64,000 nt of DNA from Sphingomonas sp. QA11 (GCF_028473665.1 NZ_CP098774.1:4893501-4957500), one strand, 5' to 3'; positions 9,973 to 18,969 are shown, counted from the first letter of the stretch. Notes: generated from the sequence alone by a model not told the origin. Numbers and translations are program-made.

Positions 9973-11178
9973 TCAGCCTTGCGTTTTCTGGAGGACGGGC
10001 TTGTTCTGGAGGACCGGCTTGATCTTTTGTCCGGCGTTCAGGAATGCCCCGGCCGAGAGCACGACCTGCTCGGTACCGGTCAGGCCTTCAGTGATCGCGA
10101 CGCCGGTGTCGGAGACTTCGCCGAGCTTGATCGGACGACGGACGACCTTGTTGTCGTTACCGACCACGTACACGAAATTGCCCTGCGTGTCGCTCTGGAT
10201 CGCCGAGTTGGGCAATTGCGGCATGTCGCTCGAGCCGCGACGGATCGTCGCCGAGGCGAAGCCGCCGGGACGAAGCGCCGGATTATAGCTCAGGGCGATG
10301 CGCGCGATGCCCTGGCGGGTCTGCGGGTCGATCACCGGAGAGACCTGCCAGACCGTGCCGGTGAAGGCCTGGTCGCCGCCTACCGGGGTGACCTGTGCCG
10401 TGACGCCGGTGGGCAGGCCGGTGAGGTCTGCTTCACTGAGTTGGGCGCGCATTTCCATCTCGCCGCCCTTTGCCATGCGGAAGAGCGTGCCGGATCCCGA
10501 GCTGATCACCATGCCGGGCTCGACGCTGCGGGTCAGCACAAGGCCGGCGGCGGGCGCGCGGATGTCGAGACGGCCGGTGCGGGCGTTCTGCTCGGCCAGC
10601 TGCGCCTGAGCGACGCGGACGCGTGCCACCGCGGCGTCGCGGGTTGCCGCCTTGCGCTCGAGATCGGCCTTGGAGATGAAGCCGCGATTGACCAGCGCCT
10701 GGGCGCGGTCGAGCTCTGACTGGGCGATCGCCGCGTCGGAGCGCGCGACGTTGACCTGGGCGGCCAGCGAGGCGCCGGTCTGGGTCTGCACCGCACGGTC
10801 CACGGTCGCGAGCACCTGGCCCGCGCTGACCCACTGGCCGGGTTCGACCAAGACTCGCGTGACCATGCCGCCTTCGCCGGCAACGCCGATCGGCATCTCG
10901 CGCTTGGCGGCGAGCGAGCCGGTCGCCGAGATGATGCGCGCGGAGGACTGCCGGCCTGGAATGGCGACCGACACGGTCGGGAGCTGTTCGTTCTTGCCCC
11001 CCGCGACGGCAGGCTGGGCGGCCCCCTTGTCGCCGGACATCGCGAAATAAACGCCGACGATGACGAGGACAGCGAGGATCGCCGCGCCGATGATCCACCA
11101 CCGGCGATTCGAACGGCCCTCCGCGCCCGGCAGGGCGAGATGGTCGTCAGTGCCGAAGGACGGCTGGCCGTAATTCAT
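9973..11178 (-). CDS. RND efflux periplasmic adaptor (membrane fusion protein)
   Basis: 401 aa from the ATG at 11178, which has GGGGAAA about 10 bases upstream; a GTG at 11187 is the alternative. An uncleaved membrane anchor (WWIIGAAILAVLVIVGVYFAM, about 27-47) is followed by the HlyD-like lipoyl half VTRVLVEPGQWVSAGQVLATVD, a helical hairpin (ARSDAAIAQSELDRAQALVNRGFISKADLERK), the second lipoyl half and a beta-barrel. It links the inner-membrane pump to an outer-membrane channel. First gene of the efflux operon. Confidence 0.94.
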   Translation of the reverse strand: MNYGQPSFGTDDHLALPGAEGRSNRRWWIIGAAILAVLVIVGVYFAMSGDKGAAQPAVAGGKNEQLPTVSVAIPGRQSSARIISATGSLAAKREMPIGVAGEGGMVTRVLVEPGQWVSAGQVLATVDRAVQTQTGASLAAQVNVARSDAAIAQSELDRAQALVNRGFISKADLERKAATRDAAVARVRVAQAQLAEQNARTGRLDIRAPAAGLVLTRSVEPGMVISSGSGTLFRMAKGGEMEMRAQLSEADLTGLPTGVTAQVTPVGGDQAFTGTVWQVSPVIDPQTRQGIARIALSYNPALRPGGFASATIRRGSSDMPQLPNSAIQSDTQGNFVYVVGNDNKVVRRPIKLGEVSDTGVAITEGLTGTEQVVLSAGAFLNAGQKIKPVLQNKPVLQKTQG

Positions 11179-11233
11179 GTGCGTCACTTTCCCCGTCCCG
11201 CCCGTGTCGGCGTCGTCGTTATCGTCCGACTGT

Positions 11234-11261
11234 ATTATAGAAATAAGTCACCGACCTCAAG
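11234..11261 (-). promoter_or_regulatory. Candidate promoter of the RND efflux operon
   Basis: On the minus strand a perfect TATAAT (11239-11234) lies 15 bases downstream of TTGAGG (11260-11255). The spacer is short but could fit a regulated promoter. An imperfect palindrome GACC-TCAAGG-GGTC overlaps the -35 side and may be an operator. No regulator gene is adjacent. The call is by eye only. Confidence 0.4.
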
Positions 11262-11415
11262 GGGTCGTTTTTACGGTTGCGCTCATGGCCGTTTCGGGCC
11301 GTTTTCGCAAGCGCAGCATATCGTTGTGGTAAAGAAACGGTTGCATATCGCCGGTATGAAGGCGACCTTCCCCGCGGCCACGCGCCAGCGGGCCGTAATC
11401 TAGGGGAGTGAAGCG

Positions 11416-11682
11416 ATGCTTTTGCACAACAGCTTCTTGGGCTGGATTCTGATCGGCCTTGTCGCCGGCGTTCTCGGCAAGATGATCATGCCCGGCAAGG
11501 ATCCGGGCGGATTCATCGTCACGATCCTGATCGGTATCGCGGGCGCCCTGCTCGCCGGCTATCTCTCGCCGATGATCGGGCTTCATATCGAGGCCGGCTG
11601 GCAAAGCTATGCCGCGGCGACCGTGGGCGCCGTCGTCCTGCTGGCGCTCTATCGCCTGGTGATGGCGCGCCGGGTGCGTTGA
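11416..11682 (+). CDS. GlsB/YeaQ/YmgE family small membrane protein
   Basis: 88 aa with three hydrophobic segments: GWILIGLVAGVLGKMIMPG, GGFIVTILIGIAGALLAGYL and a C-terminal AAATVGAVVLLALYRLVM. The GKMIMPGKDPGGFIVTILIGIAGALLAG run is the signature of this transglycosylase-associated family. Members are inner-membrane proteins often induced by envelope or acid stress; the molecular role is not established. A second, different member lies at 12547-12801, beyond the SIMPL gene. Confidence 0.88.
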   Translation: MLLHNSFLGWILIGLVAGVLGKMIMPGKDPGGFIVTILIGIAGALLAGYLSPMIGLHIEAGWQSYAAATVGAVVLLALYRLVMARRVR

Positions 11683-11772
11683 GCGGTCGAGCCGTTCAGC
11701 TTAGGTTGGCCTGCGCATCCGCATGAGGTGTGCGCGGGCCAGCCGGCCCGGTTCGATACAGGAGTAATATTG

Positions 11773-12489
11773 ATGCGTTTCCTTGCGACCGCCGTGGCGC
11801 TCGCCGCCCTGCCGCTCACCCTGTCGCCTGCCGCGGCGCAGGTGACCCCGACCATCGTGGCCGATGGCGCGCTCCTTGATGTGACCGCGCAGGGTCAGAC
11901 GAGCCGTGTGCCCGACATCGCGACGATTCGCGCCGGCGTGGTGACTCAGGGCGCGACGGCCGCCCTGGCGCTGGCGGAGAACGCCAAGCGCATGGCAGGC
12001 GTCCTTGACGCGCTGAAGCGCGCCGGCGTGGCCCCTCGCGACAACCGGACGGCGAACGTCTCGCTGAGCCCGCAATATCGCTATGCGGACGGCCAGCCGC
12101 CGGTCGTCACCGGCTATCAGGCGAGCAACAGCGTCGCGATTCGTTTCCGCGACATCGCCAAGGCAGGCGCGATCCTCGATGCCCTGGTGGCGCAGGGCGC
12201 GAATCAGATCGACGGGCCGACCCTGTCGATCGACCAGCCCGAAGCGGCGCTGGACGAAGCGCGCGCCGATGCGGTGAAGATCGCCCGCGCCCGCGCCGAG
12301 CTCTACGCCCGCGCCGCCGGCCTGTCGGTATCGCGGATCGTCTCGATCTCCGAAGCCGGCCAGAATGACGGCAGCACGCCGCAACCGGTGATGTTCGCCA
12401 GGGCGGCGGGCATGGATGCCTCGACCCGGGTCGTGCCCGGCGAGACTGACGTGACGGTGTCGGTCACCGTCCGTTTCCTGCTGAAGTAA
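11773..12489 (+). CDS. SIMPL domain (DUF541) periplasmic protein
   Basis: 238 aa from the ATG at 11773, which has AGGAG 10 bases upstream; a longer reading from 11728 lacks this site. Signal peptide RFLATAVALAALPLTLSPAAAQ. The SIMPL fold is seen in LLDVTAQGQTSRVPDIATIRAGVVTQGATAALALAENAKRM and VTGYQASNSVAIRFRDIAKAGAILDALVAQGANQIDGPTLSID. Family members are periplasmic or outer-membrane proteins linked to oxidative stress protection in a few bacteria; the biochemical role is unknown. Confidence 0.9.
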   Translation: MRFLATAVALAALPLTLSPAAAQVTPTIVADGALLDVTAQGQTSRVPDIATIRAGVVTQGATAALALAENAKRMAGVLDALKRAGVAPRDNRTANVSLSPQYRYADGQPPVVTGYQASNSVAIRFRDIAKAGAILDALVAQGANQIDGPTLSIDQPEAALDEARADAVKIARARAELYARAAGLSVSRIVSISEAGQNDGSTPQPVMFARAAGMDASTRVVPGETDVTVSVTVRFLLK

Positions 12490-12497
12490 ACGAAAAC

Positions 12498-12529
12498 GGG
12501 CCGCCCGGTTGCCCGGGCGGCCCGCGTTT
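12498..12529. terminator. Bidirectional terminator between convergent genes
   Basis: Perfect 11-bp stem GGGCCGCCCGG / CCGGGCGGCCC with a 4-base loop, an A-run on the left (GAAAAC) and GCGTTT on the right. It lies between the SIMPL gene (+) and the GlsB gene (-), as expected for a shared bidirectional terminator. Confidence 0.8.
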
Positions 12530-12546
12530 CCGCGCCTGTCCCGCGC

Positions 12547-12801
12547 TTAGCGGACTGAACCGCGGCGGATCAGGTTGACGATCGCCAACAGGATGATCGC
12601 GCCGATCAGCGAATAGACGAAGGTCGTGATGGTGATGACCTGATTGATCCCGCCTCCGAAGAGGAAGGATGCGATCACTGAACCGATGATGCCCACGACG
12701 ACGTTCAGGACGATGCCCTGCTGCCCGTCAGTGCGCATGACCATGCTGGCGAGCCAGCCGACGACGCCACCAACTACGAGCCAAACAATAAGACCGACCA
12801 T
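12547..12801 (-). CDS. GlsB/YeaQ/YmgE family small membrane protein (second copy)
   Basis: 84 aa with an N-terminal VGLIVWLVVGGVVGWLASMVMRTDGQQG and the family core GIVLNVVVGIIGSVIASFLFGG, then a third helix SLIGAIILLAIVNLIRRG. It is a typical YeaQ/YmgE-like three-helix protein of the inner membrane, with no enzymatic motif. It is clearly diverged from the member at 11416, so the two are not a recent duplication. It is transcribed towards the SIMPL gene. Confidence 0.88.
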   Translation of the reverse strand: MVGLIVWLVVGGVVGWLASMVMRTDGQQGIVLNVVVGIIGSVIASFLFGGGINQVITITTFVYSLIGAIILLAIVNLIRRGSVR

Positions 12802-12965
12802 GTTTCCCTCCGTTGCTCCCGGCTTGTCCGGGTTCGGACTTCAAAGACTCATGACCGGCCGGATTTGTTCCGCAGGCGTTTCGCTCGACTGAACGACAAC
12901 GCCCCCGCAACCATTCCCGGGAATGGCGCGAGGGCGCGCAACTTCAGCGATGCTGAGGAAAGGGT

Positions 12966-13265
12966 TCAGTATTTCTGCTGGCGTTCGTACAGCGAACGAT
13001 AATGCTGGATCCGGGTGACGCGGAGGCCGGGCATGCCCGAACGGTCGATCGCGCGCTGCCAGCCGGCGAATTCCTCGACCGTCAGGCCATAGCGGTCGCA
13101 CACCTCGTCGACCGACAGCAGCCCGCCATTGACGGCGGCCACCACCTCGGCCTTGCGGCGCACGACCCAGCGGGTCGTCTCGGGCGGGGGCAGCGTGTCA
13201 AGAGTCAGCGGTTCTCCCAACGGGCCGATGACTTTGGCGGGGCGAATCTTCTGGTTCTCGATCAT
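12966..13265 (-). CDS. sciP: SciP-like CtrA inhibitor (DUF1153)
   Basis: 99 aa from the ATG at 13265, which has GAGGTTGAG just upstream; an in-frame start at 13316 would add 17 unlikely residues. The sequence KVIGPLGEPLTLDTLPPPETTRWVVRRKAEVVAAVNGGLLSVDEVCDRYGLTVEEFAGWQRAIDRSGMPGLRVTRIQHYR is the whole DUF1153 family, with a helix-turn-helix around residues 45-70. In Caulobacter SciP binds CtrA and blocks its activation of flagellar and cell-cycle genes. The same role here is inferred from high similarity in length and motif. Confidence 0.9.
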   Translation of the reverse strand: MIENQKIRPAKVIGPLGEPLTLDTLPPPETTRWVVRRKAEVVAAVNGGLLSVDEVCDRYGLTVEEFAGWQRAIDRSGMPGLRVTRIQHYRSLYERQQKY

Positions 13266-13340
13266 TCTCAACCTCGATCGGGGCGGGGGGCCCCCTCTCT
13301 TCTTCAACAACGTCATTACGCGCGCGGACTTGAACGCCGG

Positions 13341-13595
13341 CTAAAGCGGCTCGGTAAACGGCGGGTTCATTCCTTCCTGGTCCCGCGCCAGCATTTCGGC
13401 GACCGACCGGTTGAACGCGCCATGTTCCGGCGCGAACCAGCTGCGATGGCTGAACGCCGGCACCAGATGGGCGTGGTGAAGCGCGGTCGGGCTCGCGGCC
13501 TGGCGCGCGGCGATCCCCACCATCAGCACCGCCAGGTCTGGCGGGAGGATGGTGACGCCGGCGTCAGCCTCGAACCGGGAAAAACTCAGATCCAT
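13341..13595 (-). CDS. Hypothetical protein, 84 aa
   Basis: Supported by a good GGAAAGGG ribosome site upstream of the ATG at 13595 and by coding-like composition. No signal peptide, no clear membrane helix and no motif I recognise; it has several histidines (LHHAHLVPAFSHRSW) and ends PPFTEPL. It lies just upstream of sciP on the same strand with 75 bases between, so the two may be co-transcribed. Function unknown. Confidence 0.6.
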   Translation of the reverse strand: MDLSFSRFEADAGVTILPPDLAVLMVGIAARQAASPTALHHAHLVPAFSHRSWFAPEHGAFNRSVAEMLARDQEGMNPPFTEPL

Positions 13596-13731
13596 AGCGC
13601 CCTTTCCGGCGACGGAGACTCGATCGGCACCTGTCTAGGGAAAGGGTCTGAAATTCCGGTAAAGCTCGTTTAAAGAGCTTGGAAAGGCGTGGCGCTTTGC
13701 ATCACGGGCCCCGCGCGCCTATCTGGCGCCC

Positions 13732-14841
13732 ATGATGACCGAGGGTGATTTCCAGCTTGGGCCGGACCTGAGCGGCAGGCGCATCGTCGTCGCGATGTCG
13801 GGTGGCGTCGACAGTTCGGTGGTCGCGGCGCTGGCCGCGCGCACTGGCGCCGAGACGATCGGCGTGACGCTCCAGCTCTACGATCACGGCGAGGCGGTGG
13901 GCCGGGCGGGGAGCTGCTGCGCCGGCCGCGACATCCGCGACGCGCGCGCCGTGTGCGACCGGCTTGGCATCGCGCACTATGTGTTCGACCATGAATCGAG
14001 CTTCCGCGACCAGGTGATCGACGGGTTCGCCGACGAATATCTGCGCGGGCGCACGCCGATCCCTTGCGTCCGCTGCAACATGGGCCCGAAATTCACCGAC
14101 CTGTTCCAGGTCGCGCGCGACCTCGGCGCAGACTGCCTGGCGACCGGCCATTATGTCCGCCGGGTCGAAGGGCCTGCTCGGGCCGAGCTGCACCGCGCGG
14201 TCGATCCCGCGCGCGACCAGAGCTATTTCCTGTTCGCGACGACTCAGGACCAGCTCGATTATCTGCGCTTTCCGCTTGGTGGGCTGCCCAAGACCCGGGT
14301 GCGCGAGCTCGCGGCCGAACTCGGGCTGGGCGTGGCGGCGAAGCCCGACAGCCAGGACATCTGCTTCGTGCCCGACGGCGACTATGCCTCGCTGGTCAAG
14401 AAGCTGCGGCCGGAGGCCGACACCAGCGGCGAGATCGTCGACGAGGGCGGGCGGACGCTCGGGCGGCATCGCGGGCTGATCCATTTCACTGTCGGCCAGC
14501 GGCGCGGACTTGAGATCGGCGGGACGCCTGAGCCACTCTATGTCGTTCGGCTCGAGCCGGAGAGCCGCCGGCTGGTGGTCGGGCCGAAGAGCGCGCTGGC
14601 GGTGGAAGCCGCGCGGCTGTCCGACATCAACTGGATCGGCGGCGATCATCACGGGCCGCTGACCGCCAAGGTGCGCTCGCTGGCCAAGCCGGTACCGGCG
14701 CGGCTGATCGGTGATCGGGTGGTGTTCGATTCCCCGGAATATGGCGTCGCGCCGGGGCAGGCGGCGGTGCTGTATGCGGGTGAGCGGGTGCTTGGCGGCG
14801 GCTGGATCGAGGAAACCGAACGGGCGCTGATCGCCGCCTGA
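13732..14841 (+). CDS. mnmA: tRNA-specific 2-thiouridylase
   Basis: 369 aa. It makes s2U34 in tRNA Glu, Gln and Lys using ATP and a persulfide donor. The PP-loop [18 protein letters not shown] is at about 19-36. The catalytic cysteine is in TPIPCVRCN (about residue 112) and its partner in [13 protein letters not shown] (about 210). The C-terminal beta-barrel with [10 protein letters not shown] and [17 protein letters not shown] is intact. The start is MMTEG; either ATG is possible. It converges with a small anchored protein gene. Confidence 0.96.
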   Translation: MMTEGDFQLGPDLSGRRIVVAMSGGVDSSVVAALAARTGAETIGVTLQLYDHGEAVGRAGSCCAGRDIRDARAVCDRLGIAHYVFDHESSFRDQVIDGFADEYLRGRTPIPCVRCNMGPKFTDLFQVARDLGADCLATGHYVRRVEGPARAELHRAVDPARDQSYFLFATTQDQLDYLRFPLGGLPKTRVRELAAELGLGVAAKPDSQDICFVPDGDYASLVKKLRPEADTSGEIVDEGGRTLGRHRGLIHFTVGQRRGLEIGGTPEPLYVVRLEPESRRLVVGPKSALAVEAARLSDINWIGGDHHGPLTAKVRSLAKPVPARLIGDRVVFDSPEYGVAPGQAAVLYAGERVLGGGWIEETERALIAA

Positions 14842-14903
14842 AAGTCGTTCTCGTCGGCAATCCGTTGCCCTCACCCGCCCGCCCTCTACAGCTGGGAGAG
14901 GGG

Positions 14904-15242
14904 CTAGCGGAGCTTGAGCGGCGTGCCTTTGAACGGCTCGGGCTGGCAGCCGAGGACCGGGTCATAGGTCGCCGAACGGCTGGCGATCAGCGGGACATAG
15001 GCGGTCACCGTCTTGGTCGCCGGATCGTCCGAGAGGCGGATCGCCTCCATGCCCGGCTCGAAATCGGCGCGGCAGCTCTTCAGGTCGCGGTTGCCGATAT
15101 AGCGGCAGGCGCAGGCGACCCGGGCGGCATAGCCGGTACCGAGCTGGAGCTGCGGGGTGAGCGACCGGGCATAGAGCAAGGCGGCGGCGAGCAGCGCGAG
15201 CAGCAACACCCCCAGACCGATCGCGATGCGCCTTGCCTTCAT
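14904..15242 (-). CDS. Small membrane-anchored protein of unknown function
   Basis: 112 aa from the ATG at 15242. One N-terminal membrane segment (RIAIGLGVLLLALLAAALLYA) is followed by a periplasmic domain with three closely placed cysteines in RVACACRYIGNRDLKSCRADFEPGM and one more in VLGCQPEPF. I do not recognise a named domain. It is divergent from the serine hydrolase with only 25 bases between starts, and the two may work together. Longer in-frame readings overlap the hydrolase gene and are unlikely. Confidence 0.7.
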   Translation of the reverse strand: MKARRIAIGLGVLLLALLAAALLYARSLTPQLQLGTGYAARVACACRYIGNRDLKSCRADFEPGMEAIRLSDDPATKTVTAYVPLIASRSATYDPVLGCQPEPFKGTPLKLR

Positions 15243-15267
15243 GGGCGTGTACCCTATCGTGGCTGCG

Positions 15268-16383
15268 ATGCTACGCAAGGCCGCCTTTCTCGCGATGGTG
15301 CCCATCCTCCTGGCGAGCACCGATGCGACGCCGCTCGCGTCGACCTTCAGCATCACCGCGTGCCGGGGCACCGACCTCTCAAAGTCGATGGCACCGATCC
15401 GGTTGTTGTTCTCCGGCCATCCCGAAACCCGCGCCGTGCTGGTGACGGCGGACGGGTGCCCGGCATTCAAGGCCTATGCGCCGGGCTATTCGGACGGGAA
15501 TCGCTTCATCAGCTGGTCGATGGCGAAGACAGTGACGGCCATGCTCGTCGGTGCGCTGGTGACCGACGGCCGCCTGAAGCTCGATGCGCCGGCGCCGATC
15601 GCCGAATGGCACAAGCCGGGCGACCCTCGTGCCGCGATCACGCTGCGGCATCTGCTCCAGATGTCGTCCGGCCTCCAGCATGTCGAGGTGGGCGATCCGG
15701 TCGAGACGTCGGATACCAACCAGACGCTGTTCGTCAGCCATACCGGCGCGATGGCGGCGGCGGCGATCGACCATCCGCTCCAGACGAAGCCCGGCACCAC
15801 ATTCCGCTACAGCTCGCTGACCACGATCATCCTCGGCGAGATCGTTGCGCGCACGCTGACCGACAGCCGCGATCCGAAGACGCGCGCGACACGCTATACC
15901 GAGTTCGCGCAGGCCCGGCTGTTCAGGCCGGCCGGCATCACCAGCGCGGTGCTCGAATATGACGGCGCGGGGACTCAGATCGGCGGATCGATCCTGCATA
16001 TGAGCCTCGACGACTGGGGCCGGATCGGCGGTCTGCTGCTCGACGGCAAGGCGGGGGATGGTCGGCAGGTGGTCGACCCGGCCTGGCTTGCCTTCATGAA
16101 GGCGCCGTCGCCGACCAACGCCGAATATGGCGCGCAGACCTGGCTCAACCGGCCCGGCGGCGCCGAGGGCAAGGCGACATTGTTCCCCGGCAAGGGCCCG
16201 GCGAGCGCGGTCGCGGCTGACGGTCATCTCGGCCAACTGGTGATCGCCAGCCCGGATAGCGGGCCGGGCCGAGGGATCGTGGTGGTGCGGCTTGGCAACA
16301 CGCCGGACACGCGCAACGCGGCGCTGATGCAGACGCTCGGCGATGTCGTTGCGGGGTTCGACCGGCCGGCAACGAAGCAGTGA
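15268..16383 (+). CDS. Secreted serine hydrolase, beta-lactamase/class C family
   Basis: 371 aa with a signal peptide (LRKAAFLAMVPILLAS). The SxxK motif is S84-MAK, in RFISWSMAKTVTAMLVGAL. The YxS/N element is in TFRYSSLTT (about 186), and a DGHLGQLV segment takes the place of the KTG box. This is the pattern of class C-like esterases, D-aminopeptidases and 6-aminohexanoate-dimer hydrolases rather than a resistance enzyme. In-frame ATGs at 15241 and 15226 would overlap the divergent gene; 15268 gives the best signal peptide, though without a strong ribosome site. Confidence 0.86.
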   Translation: MLRKAAFLAMVPILLASTDATPLASTFSITACRGTDLSKSMAPIRLLFSGHPETRAVLVTADGCPAFKAYAPGYSDGNRFISWSMAKTVTAMLVGALVTDGRLKLDAPAPIAEWHKPGDPRAAITLRHLLQMSSGLQHVEVGDPVETSDTNQTLFVSHTGAMAAAAIDHPLQTKPGTTFRYSSLTTIILGEIVARTLTDSRDPKTRATRYTEFAQARLFRPAGITSAVLEYDGAGTQIGGSILHMSLDDWGRIGGLLLDGKAGDGRQVVDPAWLAFMKAPSPTNAEYGAQTWLNRPGGAEGKATLFPGKGPASAVAADGHLGQLVIASPDSGPGRGIVVVRLGNTPDTRNAALMQTLGDVVAGFDRPATKQ

Positions 16384-16700
16384 GCGAAGCCCGCCTCCCC
16401 GTCGTGTAGCCGCGATTCTGCGACATAAGGGCGAAAATCGCGGTTTCTTTTTTCTTCCGCTGTTATGTTGGATTTCGGGCCCGGATTCCTGTCTGTTTTA
16501 CAGGTGCTTGACCGCTGTTTTCCCTGTTATCGAATAACAGCGGAAAACGGGGGGCGAATGCGGGCGAACGCGCATTCTTCTTCCGCTGAGGACGTCGAAA
16601 AACCCTCCAACAGATTTCGACAATAAGAAAGAGCGGTCGGGCGCCGGCTGGCGCCCGGCTGCTCCTCGCTGCCACGGTCGCGTCGCGGTTTGAATCGGTG
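16384..16700. other. Intergenic region with a 95-bp palindromic element
   Basis: No gene is supported between the serine hydrolase and the GMC dehydrogenase stops, which converge here. The stretch is poorer in GC than its surroundings and holds the hairpin repeat described at 16454-16548. Short open frames across it are not supported by ribosome sites. Confidence 0.6.
16454..16548 (+). repeat. 95-bp dispersed palindromic repeat, copy A
   Basis: Begins CTTCCGCTGTTATGTTGGATT and ends in a hairpin formed by TTTTCCCTGTTAT and ATAACAGCGGAAAA around a 3-base loop. A second copy lies on the opposite strand at 21898-21992, also 95 bp. By eye they align without gaps at about 70 of 95 positions, with the first 21 bases identical. 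Confidence 0.75.
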
Positions 16701-18389
16701 TCAGGCCTTGCCGGCGCGCAGGAGTTCGACCGCATGATGCGCGCCGCGCGCCGACATCGCCATATAGGTGAGCGACGGATTCTGGCAGCCCGACGAGGCC
16801 ATGCACGACCCGTCGGTGATGAACAGGTTCGGCACGTCATGCGCCTGGTTGTGGCCGTTGAGCACCGAGGTCTTCGGGTCCTTGCCCATGCGCGCGGTGC
16901 CCATTTCGTGGATGCCGAGGCCGAGGCCGCCATAATGCTTGTACTGGACGATGTCGGTGCAGCCGGCCATTTCGAGCATCGTCCGGGCATCGGCACTGGC
17001 CTGGTCGATCATCTTCCTGTCCTGCGGTCCGAGTTCCACGTCGATATGCGGGATCGGGATGCCCCATTTGTCGGTGCGTGTCGGGTGGAGGGTCACGCGG
17101 TTCTCCGGACGCGGCATCATTTCGCCGAAGCCGTTCAGATTGAGCGTCCAGGGCCCCGGTTTACGCAGCCTTGCCTTCAGCGCCGCGCCGGTGCCGGGTT
17201 CTCCGATGCCGCGCTGCCAGCTGCTCCGCAGCCCCCGGCCCTGGAAGCCGAAGCCGCGCGTGTATCCGTCGCCGGGCTCCGTCACGTTGCGGTAGCGCGG
17301 CACGTAGAAGCCATTGGGGCGGCGGCCATGATGATAGATGTCGTCGAAGCCGGGATAGGTCCCGCTCGCGCCCATGCCGCTGATATGATCGGTCAGGTTG
17401 CGCCCGACCATGTCGGAGCGGTTGGCCAGGCCGGTCGGAAAGGTGTCGGAGGTCGAGGTCAGCAGGATCTGCGCGGTGCCGATGGTCGAGGCGCAGAGGA
17501 ATATCAGCTTTGCTTCATGGACGGTGCCGGCCTTCGTATTCTGGTCGATCACTCGCACGCCCGATGCCTTGCCGGTCTTCGGGTCATGGATGATGCTGTG
17601 GGCAATGGCATCGGTGACGATGGTGAGGTTGCCGGTGTTCTTCGCGGCGGGCAGCGTCGCGCTGAGGCTGGAGAAATAGGCGCCATAGGAGCAGCCGCGC
17701 TCGCACAGCGACCGGTACTGGCACGGGCCGCGGCCCAGCGCCTCATGCTCCGGGGTCGGCGCGGTCAGATGCGCGCAGCGGCCGGTGATCAGCCGGCGGG
17801 TCGGGAAGGCAGCCTGTATCTTGCGGCCGAATTCCGCCTCGACCGGAGTCAGCGCCATGGGGGGAAGATATTTGCCGTCGGGCAATTGCGGGAGACCCTC
17901 GGCCGAGCCCGAGATGCCTGCGAAGGTCTCCACATGATCGTACCACGGTGCCATGTCGGCATAACGGATCGGCCAGTCAGTGCCGTAGCCATCCTTCGCG
18001 TTGGATTCGAAATCCATCTCGCTCAGCCGATAGGATTGCCGCGCCCACATCAGCGAGCGGCCGCCGAGATGGTAGCCGCGAATCCAGTAGAAGGGCTTGT
18101 CCTCCGGCGTCGAATAGGGGTGGTCGCTGTCCTTGGCCCAGAAATGTTTGTTGGCGGCGGAGAAGGCGTAGCATTTGCTCTGCACTTCATAGTCCGCCTC
18201 GATCTCGGCCTCCGAGACCTGGCCGTAATTGTCGATCTCCCAGGGCGAGAGCGAGTCGGTATAGTCGCTGCCATGTTCGATATGCCGGCCGCGCTCGATG
18301 ACCAGCGTCTTGAGCCCGCGCTCGGTCAATTCCTTCGCGGCCCAGCCGCCGCTCATCCCCGATCCGATGACGATCGCGTCGAAGCTCAT
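16701..18389 (-). CDS. GMC family FAD-dependent oxidoreductase (sugar/glycoside dehydrogenase large subunit)
   Basis: 562 aa. The FAD-binding motif VIGSGMSGGWAAKELTERG lies at residues 7-25. The catalytic histidine is in GIHEMGTARMG and the paired Asn in GCQNPSLTYMAMSARGAHH near the C-terminus, as in GMC enzymes. It resembles the large subunits of gluconate 2-dehydrogenase and glucoside 3-dehydrogenase. The gene for the small Tat subunit lies just upstream, so the pair probably forms a periplasmic membrane-linked complex that oxidises a sugar or glycoside. ATGs stand at 18395 and 18389; GGGGA is well spaced only for 18389. Confidence 0.92.
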   Translation of the reverse strand: MSFDAIVIGSGMSGGWAAKELTERGLKTLVIERGRHIEHGSDYTDSLSPWEIDNYGQVSEAEIEADYEVQSKCYAFSAANKHFWAKDSDHPYSTPEDKPFYWIRGYHLGGRSLMWARQSYRLSEMDFESNAKDGYGTDWPIRYADMAPWYDHVETFAGISGSAEGLPQLPDGKYLPPMALTPVEAEFGRKIQAAFPTRRLITGRCAHLTAPTPEHEALGRGPCQYRSLCERGCSYGAYFSSLSATLPAAKNTGNLTIVTDAIAHSIIHDPKTGKASGVRVIDQNTKAGTVHEAKLIFLCASTIGTAQILLTSTSDTFPTGLANRSDMVGRNLTDHISGMGASGTYPGFDDIYHHGRRPNGFYVPRYRNVTEPGDGYTRGFGFQGRGLRSSWQRGIGEPGTGAALKARLRKPGPWTLNLNGFGEMMPRPENRVTLHPTRTDKWGIPIPHIDVELGPQDRKMIDQASADARTMLEMAGCTDIVQYKHYGGLGLGIHEMGTARMGKDPKTSVLNGHNQAHDVPNLFITDGSCMASSGCQNPSLTYMAMSARGAHHAVELLRAGKA

Positions 18390-18411
18390 GCTCATTCCCC
18401 GATGATGTTGG

Positions 18412-18969
18412 TCAGCCGGCCCAGGCGCGCGTGTCGGGCCCCATCTTCATGCCCGGTTCCCACACCCCCGGGGACAATTCGTACCGAAGCTCCCGCGTCG
18501 CGCCGGCCTCCGACAGATAATAGCCGGTCAGGGCGAGATTCCTGAAACGGCGCCAGGCCAGGTCCTTCGCCGCGAAGGCCGCGGCGTCGAAGGCGGCGAG
18601 CCTTGTGTCGCGCTGACCGGTACTCAGCGCAGCGAAGCCCTTGCCGGTCGTGGCGCGGGCCTCGGCATCGATCTTCGCCAGCACGGCGCGGAAGCCGGCG
18701 GCGGTGCCCGGCGCGGCCCAGTTGCTCATCATCGCGTCGATGAAGCCGGGCACGCCAGCCTCGATTGCCCCCGGCGTGTCGGTGCGCGGGATCAGCGCGC
18801 CACAGACGGCATCAAGCACGGCGCGTTCGGCCGGCGTGAAAAAGGCCCTGGTGGGAGCGGTCGCAAAAGCGAGGTCGGGCAGGCCGGCAAGGGTGCCGCC
18901 GACAAGCAGGATCGCGCTTCGCAGGAGCGCCCGGCGATCGAACGCACGGCTTTCGGCCATCTGCATCAT
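18412..18969 (-). CDS. Gluconate 2-dehydrogenase subunit 3 family protein
   Basis: 185 aa. A twin-arginine type leader, DRRALLRSAILLVGGTLAGLPDLAFA, precedes the subunit-3 domain FFTPAERAVLDAVCGALIPRTDTPGAIEAGVPGFIDAMM, which continues to the C-terminal RNLALTGYYLSEAGATRELRYELSPGVWEPG. In known complexes this subunit carries the folded flavoprotein across the membrane through Tat and supports maturation. ATGs occur at 18969, 18966 and 18960 with overlapping GAGAGG sites; the exact start is open. The GMC gene follows after 22 bases. Confidence 0.9.
   Translation of the reverse strand: MMQMAESRAFDRRALLRSAILLVGGTLAGLPDLAFATAPTRAFFTPAERAVLDAVCGALIPRTDTPGAIEAGVPGFIDAMMSNWAAPGTAAGFRAVLAKIDAEARATTGKGFAALSTGQRDTRLAAFDAAAFAAKDLAWRRFRNLALTGYYLSEAGATRELRYELSPGVWEPGMKMGPDTRAWAG

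Noticed and set aside
8414-10288. 624-residue plus-strand frame opposite the RND permease and adaptor
   Set aside because: His/Arg/Asp-rich mirror of the real coding strand; RND motifs on the minus strand are decisive.
11251-11267. SoxR box at the RND promoter
   Set aside because: Only one CCTCAAG half-site is present; the other half does not match, and no soxR-like gene is adjacent.
16463-16996. Open frame through the GMC gene end and repeat copy A
   Set aside because: It is out of frame with the GMC gene and depends on the repeat for its C-terminus; no start site is supported.
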